A DNA stretch of 64,000 bases, from positions 2,418,001-2,482,000 of the forward strand of contig OZ220708.1 of NCBI GenBank assembly GCA_965116595.1, given 5' to 3'. Position 1 is the stretch's first letter, and each line of letters opens with the position of its first letter. The position numbers were made by a program, and so were the translations under genes. This DNA is from G963663315 sp963668255 (GTDB lineage: Bacteria; Pseudomonadota; Gammaproteobacteria; Arenicellales; Poriferihabitantaceae). This document shows, in pieces, positions 8,771 to 17,702 of the stretch. A model generated the notes under the pieces. It made no database searches and was not told the origin of the DNA. It worked only from the letters and a program-made list of their open reading frames with translations.

Positions 8771-9005
8771 TGGAAAATTCTCCTGATTATTGATCTTACT
8801 ATGTATATTCCCTGAAAATGCCTGTTATTGCAAGTGCTATGGGCTCGTTCCTGCGGCAGGCAGATATGGAATCAGCCTCGCGGCATGTTTATCTCCATGT
8901 ACTGGACAAGAACACTTCAATCGCCTCTATCAGTCATTTTTTATCGGTTTTTAAACCGTTGTCGCTATTTTTAGTTAAGATTTGTGATAGATTGAAGGGT
9001 TGATT
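8771..9005. promoter_or_regulatory. divergent promoter region between osmolyte importer and fdhD
   Basis: About 235 bases without a convincing gene; a 61-codon frame here has no recognisable product. It must carry the importer promoter (leftward) and the fdhD promoter (rightward). The right half, from about 8935, is AT-rich. A GAAGGG at 8994-8999 precedes the fdhD start. No specific regulator site was recognised. Confidence 0.4.
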
Positions 9006-9920
9006 ATGTATCGTGATTGCATCCGAATGAATTATCCAGGTACCACATTAACTGGTGGCGGCAGCCCGATGATCGAGTTGGGGATGGCGGACATTGACCT
9101 TTCGCTTCCGGTAATGAGTAACGAGGGGCTGGAAGGAATTTATCAGGTGGAATCCCGCAACCAGTATGGTGAAGACCGGGAAATCAACATTGTCGGTGAG
9201 GCGCCCCTTACAATAAAGGTTGACGGCCAGGAGCTGGTGACGTTGATGACGCTCGGAACCCACCCGGAAAAACTGGTGCTGGGATATTTGCGTAATCAGA
9301 CATTGTTTGAAAATCCCCGGGAAATCAAATCCATTCAGGTTGACTGGGAGCGTGAACTGGCTGAAGTGGTCACAACAGATGGACGCGGCGTACGCGGGTT
9401 TGATACCACCAGAAGAACCATCACCAGTGGCTGTGGCCAGGGCACGATACTGAGTTGTACCCTTGACAAATTATATCGGTACAGGTTGCCGGATATTGAG
9501 ATCAGGCAATCGGATATTTACAGGGTATTGAGACAGGTTGCAAAGTTCAACAAGGCTTATCGGGCTGCGGGTTCGGTACATGGCTGCGGGCTGTGCAAGA
9601 ACGGAGAGGTGCTGATATTTATTGAAGATGTCGGCCGTCACAATGCAATGGATACCATTTCCGGGGAAATGTGGTTAAGTGGAATACACGGCAACGACAA
9701 GATATTCTATACCACGGGTCGGCTGACTTCGGAGATTGTGATGAAAGCGGCTTTGATGGGTATTCCGGTACTCGTTTCCCGCAATGGCACAACCAATATG
9801 GGCCATGAGCTTGCAGTGGATCTGGGTGTAACCCTGATCGCCAGGGCGAAAAGCCGGCATTTTACCGCGCTCAATGCAAACAACCTGATATTTGACGCCA
9901 AACCGGAGAAATCCAGGTAA
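9006..9920 (+). CDS. fdhD: formate dehydrogenase accessory sulfurtransferase FdhD
   Basis: Delivers sulfur from a cysteine desulfurase to the molybdenum or tungsten bis-MGD cofactor of formate dehydrogenase. About 304 residues with the family landmarks: NIVGEAPLTIKVDG, TLGTHPEKLVLGYL, TSGCGQG, FIEDVGRHNAMD and YTTGRLTSEIVMKAA. The enterobacterial CxxC is here reduced to a single cysteine (GCGQG), while a CGLC occurs in the later GSVHGCGLC loop, a pattern closer to anaerobe-type FdhD. ATG 9006 is chosen because GAAGGG lies just upstream; TTG 9000 and ATG 9027 are alternatives. No formate dehydrogenase gene is in the window; mobA and tupBC further along belong to the same cofactor theme. Confidence 0.88.
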   Translation: MYRDCIRMNYPGTTLTGGGSPMIELGMADIDLSLPVMSNEGLEGIYQVESRNQYGEDREINIVGEAPLTIKVDGQELVTLMTLGTHPEKLVLGYLRNQTLFENPREIKSIQVDWERELAEVVTTDGRGVRGFDTTRRTITSGCGQGTILSCTLDKLYRYRLPDIEIRQSDIYRVLRQVAKFNKAYRAAGSVHGCGLCKNGEVLIFIEDVGRHNAMDTISGEMWLSGIHGNDKIFYTTGRLTSEIVMKAALMGIPVLVSRNGTTNMGHELAVDLGVTLIARAKSRHFTALNANNLIFDAKPEKSR

Positions 9921-9929
9921 TCCGGTACG

Positions 9930-11309
9930 CTAAACGCTGAGCAACAGGTGCTCTCTTTCCCAGGCGCTGATGATATTCAGGAAGATATTATATTCATGGT
10001 GTTTGACACTGCTGTATAACCGGATAAATTTCCTTCCGAGAATTTCATGAAGTTCCTCGCATTCGAGCAGTTCATCAACCGCTTCCCTGAGGGTATGGGG
10101 CAGGGTGGTTGCCATTTCGCCGGCGTCCCCTGAAACCGGTTGTTTCGGATCTATCCGCTGAATTATTCCAAGGTAACCGCATGCCAGGGATGCTGCGATA
10201 GCGAGGTACGGATTCACATCTGCGCCCGCGATGCGGTTCTCCACTCTGCGCGCATGGGAATTTGAAACCGGGACACGTAATCCCGCAGTGCGGTTGTCGT
10301 ACCCCCATTCGATATTGATGGGGGTGCCGAACTTGTCGGGCGCCAGTCGACGATAAGAATTGACGTTGGGCGCAATCAATGCCATTGCGGCTGGAAGATA
10401 TCGTTGAAGCCCGCCGATATACCACCTGAACAATTCACTTTCCCTGCCGTCCCCGTCAGTGAAGACATTCGAGCCGGCGCTGTCAATCAGGCTTTGATGA
10501 AGGTGCATTGCACTGCCAGGTTCATTCTCCATCGGTGCAGCCATGAAGGTGGCATACATTCCATGTCGCAAGGCGACCTCCCGCATCCCCCGCTTGAAAA
10601 GAAAAACCTGATCAGCAAGTTCAAGGGCATCACCATGCAGCAGATTGATTTCCATTTGGGTGACACCTGATTCATGGATCAGGGTTTCTATTCCGATGTC
10701 CTGGGTTTCGCAATAGTCGTACAGATCCTCGAACAACGGGTCGAATTCATTGACTGCATCGATACTGAAGGGCTGTCGACCGGATTCCGGTCGTCCGGAC
10801 CGGCCGACGGGCGGCTCCAGCGGGCAATCCGCATCCGTGTTCCGCTTGACCAGATAAAACTCCACTTCGGGGGCGACCACCGGTGTCCATCCTTGCTCCT
10901 TGAAGAGATTCAGAACTCTTCTCAATACCTGTCTTGGCGCTACCTTGACCGGTTTTCCATCAAAATGATAACAGTCATGAATTATGATTGCGGTCGGGTC
11001 ACTGGCAAAGGGAACCCGTCGAACCGTGGATGGGTCCGGTCTGAGGAAAATGTCCCCATCCGATTCATCCAGCACATCCCATTCAGTGGGATAATCACCA
11101 TTTACGGTTTGCCCGAAAACACTTTCGGGCAGACGCAGTCCGACATCTTCCTGGTATTTTCTGGCAGGCAGAATTTTCCCTTTTGCGGTACCGGTCATAT
11201 CCGGGATGACCGCTTCAATCTCTTCTATATTGTTATTGTCAAGCCAGTTTCTAAGATCAGTGGGTAACTTCCCCCCGGCGTTGTTTTCTACAGGAGTGTT
11301 TGTCGGCAT
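9930..11309 (-). CDS. glutamine synthetase family protein, gamma-glutamylpolyamine synthetase (PuuA)-like
   Basis: ATP-dependent ligase of 459 residues joining the gamma-carboxyl of glutamate to an amine. The beta-grasp N-domain (VIPDMTGTAKGKILP) is followed by the catalytic domain: PEVEFYL, QPFSIDAVNEFDPLFED, GVTQMEIN, GSAMHLHQSL, PNVNSYRRL and the arginine-rich RVENRIAGADVNPYLA. The QPFSIDAVNEFDP stretch is typical of the PuuA group rather than housekeeping GlnA. It is last in the amide/urea operon, 33 bases after the formamidase gene. It may capture ammonia or amines released by amide hydrolysis as gamma-glutamyl derivatives, which is inference. Confidence 0.85.
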   Translation of the reverse strand: MPTNTPVENNAGGKLPTDLRNWLDNNNIEEIEAVIPDMTGTAKGKILPARKYQEDVGLRLPESVFGQTVNGDYPTEWDVLDESDGDIFLRPDPSTVRRVPFASDPTAIIIHDCYHFDGKPVKVAPRQVLRRVLNLFKEQGWTPVVAPEVEFYLVKRNTDADCPLEPPVGRSGRPESGRQPFSIDAVNEFDPLFEDLYDYCETQDIGIETLIHESGVTQMEINLLHGDALELADQVFLFKRGMREVALRHGMYATFMAAPMENEPGSAMHLHQSLIDSAGSNVFTDGDGRESELFRWYIGGLQRYLPAAMALIAPNVNSYRRLAPDKFGTPINIEWGYDNRTAGLRVPVSNSHARRVENRIAGADVNPYLAIAASLACGYLGIIQRIDPKQPVSGDAGEMATTLPHTLREAVDELLECEELHEILGRKFIRLYSSVKHHEYNIFLNIISAWEREHLLLSV

Positions 11310-11342
11310 TGAGTAGTGAGTAAAATCAGCGGGGAGAAACTA

Positions 11343-12356
11343 TCAAATCAAATAACGTTTCGGCATAGCTGCCCCCATTGTGTACTTGGGATCGACAAAG
11401 TTGCCAAGACGCACTTTCCCGCATTGACTGAGCATCATATACGCATCGTAACGATTGAAACCGTAGTCGTTCTCCAGCCAGTAGATCAACTCCCGATAGG
11501 CAATACGTCCCGCATCCTCCAGGGGGCGGGCGCTCCCGATCGCCATGAGGAAATCATCACCTTCCAGGCGCGGCCAATCAATCGGCTGATCCTTGATCAA
11601 ATTAACAGTGATGGTTGTGAATGTTGGATATTCAACAGCGACTCCACAGACTTCCCCATCTCCCTGACATGCATGCGCATCGCCAATGAACAGCCTGGCG
11701 CCCTCTGTCCGAACTGGAAGATAGGTCACAGTCCCCGGCCCCATGTCAGGAAGATCCATGTTTCCGCCATGACTGTCAGGGGTTAGCGAATTTATCGAAT
11801 CGATCTCCGGTGAGCAACTGAGAGTGCCTATATGAGGTCGGTACGGTAACTTGATTTTGTCATTCCAGTGGACAATCTCTTCGTCAACATCAATCTTCCT
11901 GACGATTTCCGGTAGCGGTTCGTTAAGGGTGGCGGTGAGACTTGTACCTGTTAGAGCGCCGAATTCCTGGATCATGCAACAGGTACCCCTGGGCTGATCG
12001 CCGCGGGGAACCATTTTCTCAATATGAATACAAAGGGTGTCCCCAGGGCGAGCCCCGCGCACCATGATCGGACCCGCCTGCGGATTGAGAAACGGCATTC
12101 TGAGAAGTTCTGAGGGTTTATCGCTTTCTGACTTGATCGCCCCTTCAAATGCATCCTGTGTCTCGACCACGACAGTGTCCCCGGGATCAACTTCAATTAC
12201 CGGATCGCTGTATGGGCCGATCGTGTAGATGTAGGTCCCCTGAACCTCAGCGGATAATTTATGCACCTTGCCTGTCGCAACTTTTGCAACCCCTTTTTTA
12301 AACATGATCGAATTCGATACCCAGTCATTCGGATATACTCGCGTAATCATTTCCAT
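11343..12356 (-). CDS. acetamidase/formamidase family protein
   Basis: Hydrolyses formamide, acetamide or similar short amides to the acid plus ammonia. The 337-residue protein carries the FmdA/AmdA hallmarks: GPYSDPVIEVDPGDTVVVET, GPIMVRGARPGDTL, the HGGNMDL motif and LFIGDAHACQGDGEVCG. A longer frame starts at 12419, but the ATG at 12356 has GGGAGAA upstream and fits the family N-terminus. It lies downstream of a five-gene LivHMGF-type importer, as in known short-chain amide operons, which makes amide import and hydrolysis the likely role of the cluster. Confidence 0.92.
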   Translation of the reverse strand: MEMITRVYPNDWVSNSIMFKKGVAKVATGKVHKLSAEVQGTYIYTIGPYSDPVIEVDPGDTVVVETQDAFEGAIKSESDKPSELLRMPFLNPQAGPIMVRGARPGDTLCIHIEKMVPRGDQPRGTCCMIQEFGALTGTSLTATLNEPLPEIVRKIDVDEEIVHWNDKIKLPYRPHIGTLSCSPEIDSINSLTPDSHGGNMDLPDMGPGTVTYLPVRTEGARLFIGDAHACQGDGEVCGVAVEYPTFTTITVNLIKDQPIDWPRLEGDDFLMAIGSARPLEDAGRIAYRELIYWLENDYGFNRYDAYMMLSQCGKVRLGNFVDPKYTMGAAMPKRYLI

Positions 12357-12507
12357 GGCTTTCTCCCGCTTGGTTGTAGTATTGATTAGTGCAAGTGTAA
12401 CTATAATCTTGAGAGACACGCAAGCGGCATCTGTGAAAAGCGCACAGAAGAATGCGCCGTGTTTCCACTGAACGCCAGATAAACGAATTCAGTCAATTCC
12501 CTGACAA

Positions 12508-13230
12508 TTAAAGGAGAGACAGAACTTCGGTCAAGCGACTTTCATCCTTCACTTCCTCTGTGGTCAGTGTAGAGATGATCTCGCCTTTATTCATCGCATA
12601 CGCCTGATCTACACATTCCGATATCAGAGCAGCGTTTTGATCTATCAGGATTACCGAAAGACCCATCTCCTCTTTTAACTGAAGAATCACATCGCCGATT
12701 TCGTTAATCACGCTTGGTTGGATGCCTTCGCTTGGTTCGTCGAGAATCAATATCGAGGCCCCACCAGAGATAGCTCTTCCAATTGCAAGCATTTCCTGCT
12801 CTCCGCCGCTCAGGGATCCAGCCAGTTGATTTCCCCGCACCTTCAGGATGGGGAAAACAGTGTAGATAAGATTGAGAAATTTTTCCCGCACAGTCGTATC
12901 CGGGATGAGATATCCACCCAGAATCAGATGCTCTTTTACGGTCATGCGCGGAAACACACCGCGGCCCTGGGGTACATAACCGACTCCCATGCGAGCAATT
13001 AAATGAGCCTCTGTATGGGTGATTTCCTCGGTTCGGATGTGAACAGATCCTTTCATTGCCGGAATCAAGCCAACAATGGTTTTAACCAGTGTTGTTTTCC
13101 CAACTCCGTTTCGCCCGATGATTCCCAATATCTGACCAGGTTCCAACCGTAACGAGACTCCACGCACGACCTCGGCGGTTCCGTAACCGCTACTTAACCC
13201 TCGGGTTTCAATTTCAGCGGTCTGTTGCAA
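12508..13230 (-). CDS. branched-chain/amide-type ABC transporter ATP-binding protein (LivF/UrtE-type)
   Basis: Second ATPase (240 residues) of a five-component importer. Walker A GRNGVGKTTL, Q-loop YVPQGRGVFPRMTV, signature SLSGGEQEMLAIGRA and Walker B ILILDEPSEGIQPSV are present; EGIQPSVI is typical of the urea/amide branch. The start is TTG at 13230, two bases after the stop of the preceding ATPase gene. The 151-base gap to the formamidase gene has no recognised terminator. Confidence 0.9.
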   Translation of the reverse strand: MQQTAEIETRGLSSGYGTAEVVRGVSLRLEPGQILGIIGRNGVGKTTLVKTIVGLIPAMKGSVHIRTEEITHTEAHLIARMGVGYVPQGRGVFPRMTVKEHLILGGYLIPDTTVREKFLNLIYTVFPILKVRGNQLAGSLSGGEQEMLAIGRAISGGASILILDEPSEGIQPSVINEIGDVILQLKEEMGLSVILIDQNAALISECVDQAYAMNKGEIISTLTTEEVKDESRLTEVLSLL

Positions 13231-13232
13231 GG

Positions 13233-13940
13233 TCAGCGACCGAGGTAGATATTCTTGACATCTTCATTATCCAGAACTGCTTGCAGGGAACCTTCAAAAA
13301 ATACCCCGCCCTGTTGCATCACCGTCACCGTTTCGGCAATCTGCTTTATAAATTTAAGGTCATGTTCGACTACTAATACAGTGAGACCATGCTTCTGACA
13401 GATCTTGATTGTGTCTGCTGTCATTTCGGTTTCTTTCTCCGCGAGACCCGCCGTGGGTTCGTCCAAAAGCCCAACTGTTGCGCCGTTCTGGATTACCATT
13501 AAAATCTCCAACCATTGCAACTCGTGATGAGATAACTCTGATGCCCTGATTTCACGGTTCATATCAAAGTCAAGTTTATCGGAAATCTCTTCGATGAGTT
13601 CCTTTGTTTGAGTCATCGAATGTGCTCTGGACGCTATCTGAAGATTCTCTCTGACCGAAAGTTGTTCATACGCGCTGATAGTCTGAAATGCGAGACCGAG
13701 CCCGCGACGCACCCGTCCACTTGGCGAGATTCGCGTGATGTCTTCGCCCTTGAACTCAATCGTTCCTGCATCGGGCTTGATCAGGCAGCAAAGAACCTTG
13801 AACAAGGTGGACTTTCCAGCTCCATTTGGTCCGATGACACAACGGATCTCGTTCTGTTTAATCGATAAGTTGACGTCAACCAGCGCTGGGACACCACCAA
13901 AATGTTTGTTCAGATTGCGTGTCTGCAGGATTATTTCCAT
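13233..13940 (-). CDS. branched-chain/amide-type ABC transporter ATP-binding protein (LivG/UrtD-type)
   Basis: First ATPase of the importer, 235 residues from the ATG at 13940; a TTG at 13955 is the only alternative. Walker A GPNGAGKSTL, Q-loop LAFQTISAYEQLSV, a divergent signature region (ASELSHHELQWLEI) and Walker B VGLLDEPTAGL are visible. The signature lacks the canonical LSGGQ and reads LSHHE, as in UrtD proteins. It pairs with the downstream LivF-type ATPase and follows the LivM-type permease by a 16-base gap. Confidence 0.9.
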   Translation of the reverse strand: MEIILQTRNLNKHFGGVPALVDVNLSIKQNEIRCVIGPNGAGKSTLFKVLCCLIKPDAGTIEFKGEDITRISPSGRVRRGLGLAFQTISAYEQLSVRENLQIASRAHSMTQTKELIEEISDKLDFDMNREIRASELSHHELQWLEILMVIQNGATVGLLDEPTAGLAEKETEMTADTIKICQKHGLTVLVVEHDLKFIKQIAETVTVMQQGGVFFEGSLQAVLDNEDVKNIYLGR

Positions 13941-13956
13941 GTTCGTCTCGTTCAAT

Positions 13957-14985
13957 CTATCGGCTCCTGCGAATCAATACAGCAATTTTCTCCCAAATCG
14001 AAGTAATAACACCATCCTTGAACAACATAATCGCAATCACCGTAGCGGCGCCGATAAACACAAGCGATAGTTGACTGCCTTGTGTGGACAGAGCGAAAGT
14101 AAACCAGGTCATCAAAATCGTGGCAATGGACACCGCAAACAGACTGGAACGCCCGCCTATTGCCGCCCAGATAACCGGTTGTGCGGCAGCCACGAGTCCG
14201 AGTTGGGTTGGCGTGATGTAATTTCCCCACTGCACATAGAGAACACCGCTGAATGATGCAAGTACCGCGGCTAGGAGGAACACCCCGAACTGCCACACTC
14301 TGACGTCATAGCCCAGCAACTCGGTTCTCTGGAGGTTTTCGCGCATTGCCACGACTACCAGACCGTACTTTGAGTTTACAAATAGCCTCAGGCCTATGAA
14401 CAGTAGAATAACAAACCCCAACGCATAGTAGTAAAAGCTGTATCCATAGAGCGGATCACCGGAAAAGAATCGCATTGACGGTATGCCCGTCATGCCGTTA
14501 TAGCCGCCAAGAAGAACAGTGCCGACTCGCCACTGGTATCCGGCCGTCTGGGAAAGAAATGTTTCGAGAAGTAACGTAAACACCAGTGTGATGACTGGAA
14601 TAATCCAATTCTCTACACGGGCGAAGAACAGGAAATAAGCGAGGATGGCAGCCACAGCGACACTCAACCCTGTGGCGGCGAGAATGCCGAAGATTTCAGA
14701 CCCCGGAATTCCTACCATGTTGCCGGCGACCATACCATAGAAGTAGCCCGCTAATCCAAAGAAAGCAACCTGACCAAAACTGAGCACTCCGCAATAACCC
14801 CAGATCAGGGCCACACTCAGACCCAGAGGGATGTTGACAAGAAAAAATGCGAAATTCATCGCTTCGTAATCACTGACCATCGCTGGCACGGCAAGAAGCA
14901 TCAGTGCAAAGGCGGCAAACACCAGACCGGATGCTTTCGTGCGCCCCAGGTCTCTGGGGCCAAAGAATAACTTAAGTATATTCAT
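13957..14985 (-). CDS. branched-chain/amide-type ABC transporter permease (LivM/UrtC-type)
   Basis: Inner-membrane permease of 342 residues with roughly eight to ten hydrophobic helices. Characteristic segments are IWGYCGVLSFGQVAFFGLAG, the cytoplasmic loop with AMRENLQRTELLGYDV, and SGVLYVQWGNYITP. It overlaps the LivH-type permease by four bases (ATGA) and forms the membrane heterodimer with it. The substrate follows from the binding protein and the formamidase next door: urea or short amides are most likely. Confidence 0.9.
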   Translation of the reverse strand: MNILKLFFGPRDLGRTKASGLVFAAFALMLLAVPAMVSDYEAMNFAFFLVNIPLGLSVALIWGYCGVLSFGQVAFFGLAGYFYGMVAGNMVGIPGSEIFGILAATGLSVAVAAILAYFLFFARVENWIIPVITLVFTLLLETFLSQTAGYQWRVGTVLLGGYNGMTGIPSMRFFSGDPLYGYSFYYYALGFVILLFIGLRLFVNSKYGLVVVAMRENLQRTELLGYDVRVWQFGVFLLAAVLASFSGVLYVQWGNYITPTQLGLVAAAQPVIWAAIGGRSSLFAVSIATILMTWFTFALSTQGSQLSLVFIGAATVIAIMLFKDGVITSIWEKIAVLIRRSR

Positions 14986-15857
14986 GATGTCCGGAAGACT
15001 TTGATACTGGACAATCCATTAGGACAAAGCCGGATCAGAACCAAAGCGGCGATGAACAGCCCGACAGTTCCAGCAAAAGAACCCAGAAACATTCCGACAG
15101 GAGTTTTCACCGCGGTGAGAGCGCTGGCGCTGTAGAGTGTACCCGTAATGATGTTGTGGGCGCCGCCAACGACCACTGTTATAAAAGCGGGCGCCACGAA
15201 CTGGGTTCCCATGAAAGGAGCGATTGTTGTTGTTGGCGCCAGCACTCCGCCAGCAAAGGCCGCCAGACCCGATCCAAAAGCAAAACTCAGCGAATACATT
15301 CGATGTTGGTCAATTCCAATGGTGCGGGCTATTTCGGGTAGTTGCATGGTTGCTCTCGTCTTGAGTCCAACAGGCGTTTTGTGAAGAAGGTAGTGGAGAC
15401 CCAAAAGAGCTCCGAATGCTACTATGATCAGAAATATCTGGTAAACCGAAAAGGTAAAATCTCCATACTGAATTGAACCGAATGGAATTTCGATTGAGGG
15501 CATGAAAGGTCCGAAGATCATCAACGTACCCTGGGCAAGTATCAGGCCAAGCCCCCAGGTTACCACCAGGGCGGACATGAGCCGATCATAGAGAAATCGA
15601 ATGAACAATTGTTCAATAAGATATCCGGCCAGACAACCGGCGATAAAACAAACCGGGAGCGTTACGAAAAATGGCACGCCACTACTTACAAGAATGGTTG
15701 AAACATAAGCGCCAATCATCATGATCTCACCATGCGCCAGATTGATGATATTCATCATTCCCAGGATTATCATAAGCCCGATTGAGCACAAGATCAGAAA
15801 TGCGGCAGTCGCAAGCCCCTGATACAGAAGGCTTACCAGCAGAGGTACTAAATCCAT
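14982..15857 (-). CDS. branched-chain/amide-type ABC transporter permease (LivH/UrtB-type)
   Basis: Partner permease of 291 residues. It opens with a hydrophobic helix and the typical IILGMMNIINLAHGEIMMIGAY region; the EAA-like loop contains ARTIGIDQHRMYSLSFAFGSGLAA. The ATG at 15857, with GGAG upstream, is preferred to a GTG at 15860. It follows the binding-protein gene by about 70 bases and is translationally coupled to the LivM-type gene. Confidence 0.9.
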   Translation of the reverse strand: MDLVPLLVSLLYQGLATAAFLILCSIGLMIILGMMNIINLAHGEIMMIGAYVSTILVSSGVPFFVTLPVCFIAGCLAGYLIEQLFIRFLYDRLMSALVVTWGLGLILAQGTLMIFGPFMPSIEIPFGSIQYGDFTFSVYQIFLIIVAFGALLGLHYLLHKTPVGLKTRATMQLPEIARTIGIDQHRMYSLSFAFGSGLAAFAGGVLAPTTTIAPFMGTQFVAPAFITVVVGGAHNIITGTLYSASALTAVKTPVGMFLGSFAGTVGLFIAALVLIRLCPNGLSSIKVFRTS

Positions 15858-15928
15858 CACATCTCCAGATAAACCCCTCGATGCATGTCATACACCGAGG
15901 GGGTGGTTTTATTATTTATAACCTGATC

Positions 15929-17449
15929 TTAATTGCTGAACATGGTGAAGTAAGGATCTTCGTCCGGGACATACTGCTTGTACTCTTTCTTGCCTACCAG
16001 GTTCACTCCCATTCGCTGCAACCACCAGGGCGTGATCATTGGCCATTCTCTGAGGAAACTGACGTTATGATTTTCGTCGGCAACCGCCAAACGAATCCAG
16101 TGACCGGCATGGTGAGTGGCGGGCTCCATGAATACTGCCCCCTCAGGCGCTTCGATGGTCATTCCCGTCTCAAGAGCGCGTTTGACAGCCTCTTGCTCGG
16201 TTGTGCCAGCCAGTCGAGCGGCCTTCGCATACAAATGCACGGAGAAATAGGTGTTTTGCGCCATTTGCCCTATATAGGGATCATCAGGAAACATTTTGTA
16301 CCAGCGTTTCACAAAATCACGATTGCGCTTTGTCGGAATCTCTTCAATGTAGTTGATGCAATTGTGCATCCTGTTCAGTGATGGAGTTGAAAAACGCCGG
16401 TGCTCGTAACCCTGGGCCATATTCACCGTTGACGCCATTGGATATTCCAGACCAGCGGCAGCCGCCTGCGGGTAGTAGTTGGACTGGTTTGTACCTACCA
16501 GCAGGGTGAAAACCCAATCTGGTTTGGCTGCCTGGATACGGGCAATAGTCGTGCTGAAGTTGGACTCGCTGAGTGGCACGAACTCTTCTTCAATAATCTC
16601 TCCCCCGACCAACGGAGCAGTCGCTTTCGTCCAGGCTGCGGTAAGCTGCCCGAAATTGTAGTCCGCCGCGACAGTATATATTCTCGGACCAAATTTTTTC
16701 ACCATGTAGTCAACAACGGGAATGACCTGTTGCTCGCAAATAGCTCCCGTGCAGAAGGTATTCGCGTCTGCAACACCCCCTTCGTATTGGTTGGTATAGA
16801 TATACAATTGATTGAACTGATCAACAATCGGGCGAATAGCCTCCCGTTCCGCGCTTGTAAACCCTGCGACAAGACAGTCAACCTTGTCGCCTTGAATCAG
16901 TTTCCGGGTAAGTTGCTGCCAGATGTTATTGTTTGACTGACCGTCGAGATTAATCAATTCAACAGGCCGCCCCAGAATTCCGTCGTCGCCGGAATCCACA
17001 AGGATTTCGTCATCTTCAACGAAAGCCACGGTCTCGTTTGAGCGATCACCGCCATCATCAAGATAGTTCAGGTCGCCCGTACCCGCGCCCATTAGGGGCG
17101 GTTGTGTGGCTGCGGAAGAGAAAACACCTGTCCCACCGGTTCCGATGGGTCCGCCCTTTAAGGTAAGTCCCGCATTAATTTCAGCAACAGCAAGTTGGGC
17201 GGCGTGGTCCTTCTGTACGCCATATACGGCCAGATTTCCGGAAAGATCTTCCAAATGACCAATTTTGACCGGTCCACTGTCCTGGGCCATGGCAATTCCC
17301 GAAGTGATAATCGAAGGTGCAACCAGCACGGCGCCAGCTACAGACGATGTTTTAAGAAAATCTCTTCGGGATTCGTTGTGGGAAGATGGGGTCGTCGATT
17401 CCCCGGATTCGTCATTTGTCTTGACCGACTGTTTTTCATCAATCTTCAT
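15929..17449 (-). CDS. Tat-exported ABC transporter substrate-binding protein (Peripla_BP_5, urea/short-chain amide type) with an acidic insertion
   Basis: Binding protein of the five-component importer, 506 residues. After a polar N-region comes a twin-arginine signal (SRRDFLK at 27-33, hydrophobic stretch to AMAQ near 55), so export is folded via Tat. The mature part begins VKIGHLEDLSG as in UrtA/FmdD-type proteins. Between residues about 94 and 156, where relatives go directly from AEINAAGG to ILGRPVEL, there is a Gly/Asp-rich insertion of about 60 residues. The rest is standard for the family, about 100 residues longer than typical overall. GAGG precedes the ATG. It leads the operon ending in formamidase and a GS-like ligase. 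Confidence 0.88.
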   Translation of the reverse strand: MKIDEKQSVKTNDESGESTTPSSHNESRRDFLKTSSVAGAVLVAPSIITSGIAMAQDSGPVKIGHLEDLSGNLAVYGVQKDHAAQLAVAEINAGLTLKGGPIGTGGTGVFSSAATQPPLMGAGTGDLNYLDDGGDRSNETVAFVEDDEILVDSGDDGILGRPVELINLDGQSNNNIWQQLTRKLIQGDKVDCLVAGFTSAEREAIRPIVDQFNQLYIYTNQYEGGVADANTFCTGAICEQQVIPVVDYMVKKFGPRIYTVAADYNFGQLTAAWTKATAPLVGGEIIEEEFVPLSESNFSTTIARIQAAKPDWVFTLLVGTNQSNYYPQAAAAGLEYPMASTVNMAQGYEHRRFSTPSLNRMHNCINYIEEIPTKRNRDFVKRWYKMFPDDPYIGQMAQNTYFSVHLYAKAARLAGTTEQEAVKRALETGMTIEAPEGAVFMEPATHHAGHWIRLAVADENHNVSFLREWPMITPWWLQRMGVNLVGKKEYKQYVPDEDPYFTMFSN

Positions 17450-17499
17450 GATATGCCTCTGATTAGTTTATTGAAGGGCAATGCTATATCATTAAAATC

Positions 17500-17532
17500 C
17501 CCGGCATGTCAATCAAATACCCGGCATGTCAA
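17500..17532. promoter_or_regulatory. two 13-base direct repeats upstream of the amide/urea operon
   Basis: CCCGGCATGTCAA occurs at 17500-17512 and again at 17520-17532, exactly 20 bases (two helical turns) apart, 51-83 bases before the start of the binding-protein gene. Same-face spacing of identical half sites is typical of an activator or response-regulator site. The remaining 250-base spacer up to rluC shows nothing else recognisable. Confidence 0.45.
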
Positions 17533-17702
17533 AATTTCGATTCGCCAAAATTTTTCGAGAACAAACAGACTGTCCGGTTCCAGGCAAAACGGGCTACCCA
17601 AATTCATTCGCATGTTGCTTTTGATGTTGCCGGGTAGGGTAGAATCTGAACTTGTAACGCCTTTTAACCGTGGCTTGATAATATTGCAGATCCCGTGAAT
17701 TC

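Noticed and set aside
8818..9003. 61-codon open frame before fdhD
   Set aside because: No ribosome binding site, no similarity, and it lies in a divergent promoter region.
17450..17702. Guanidine (ykkC-type) riboswitch before the urea/amide-type operon
   Set aside because: Such elements often precede urea-related transporters, but no conserved ykkC motif was found on the minus strand here; only the 13-base repeats stand out.
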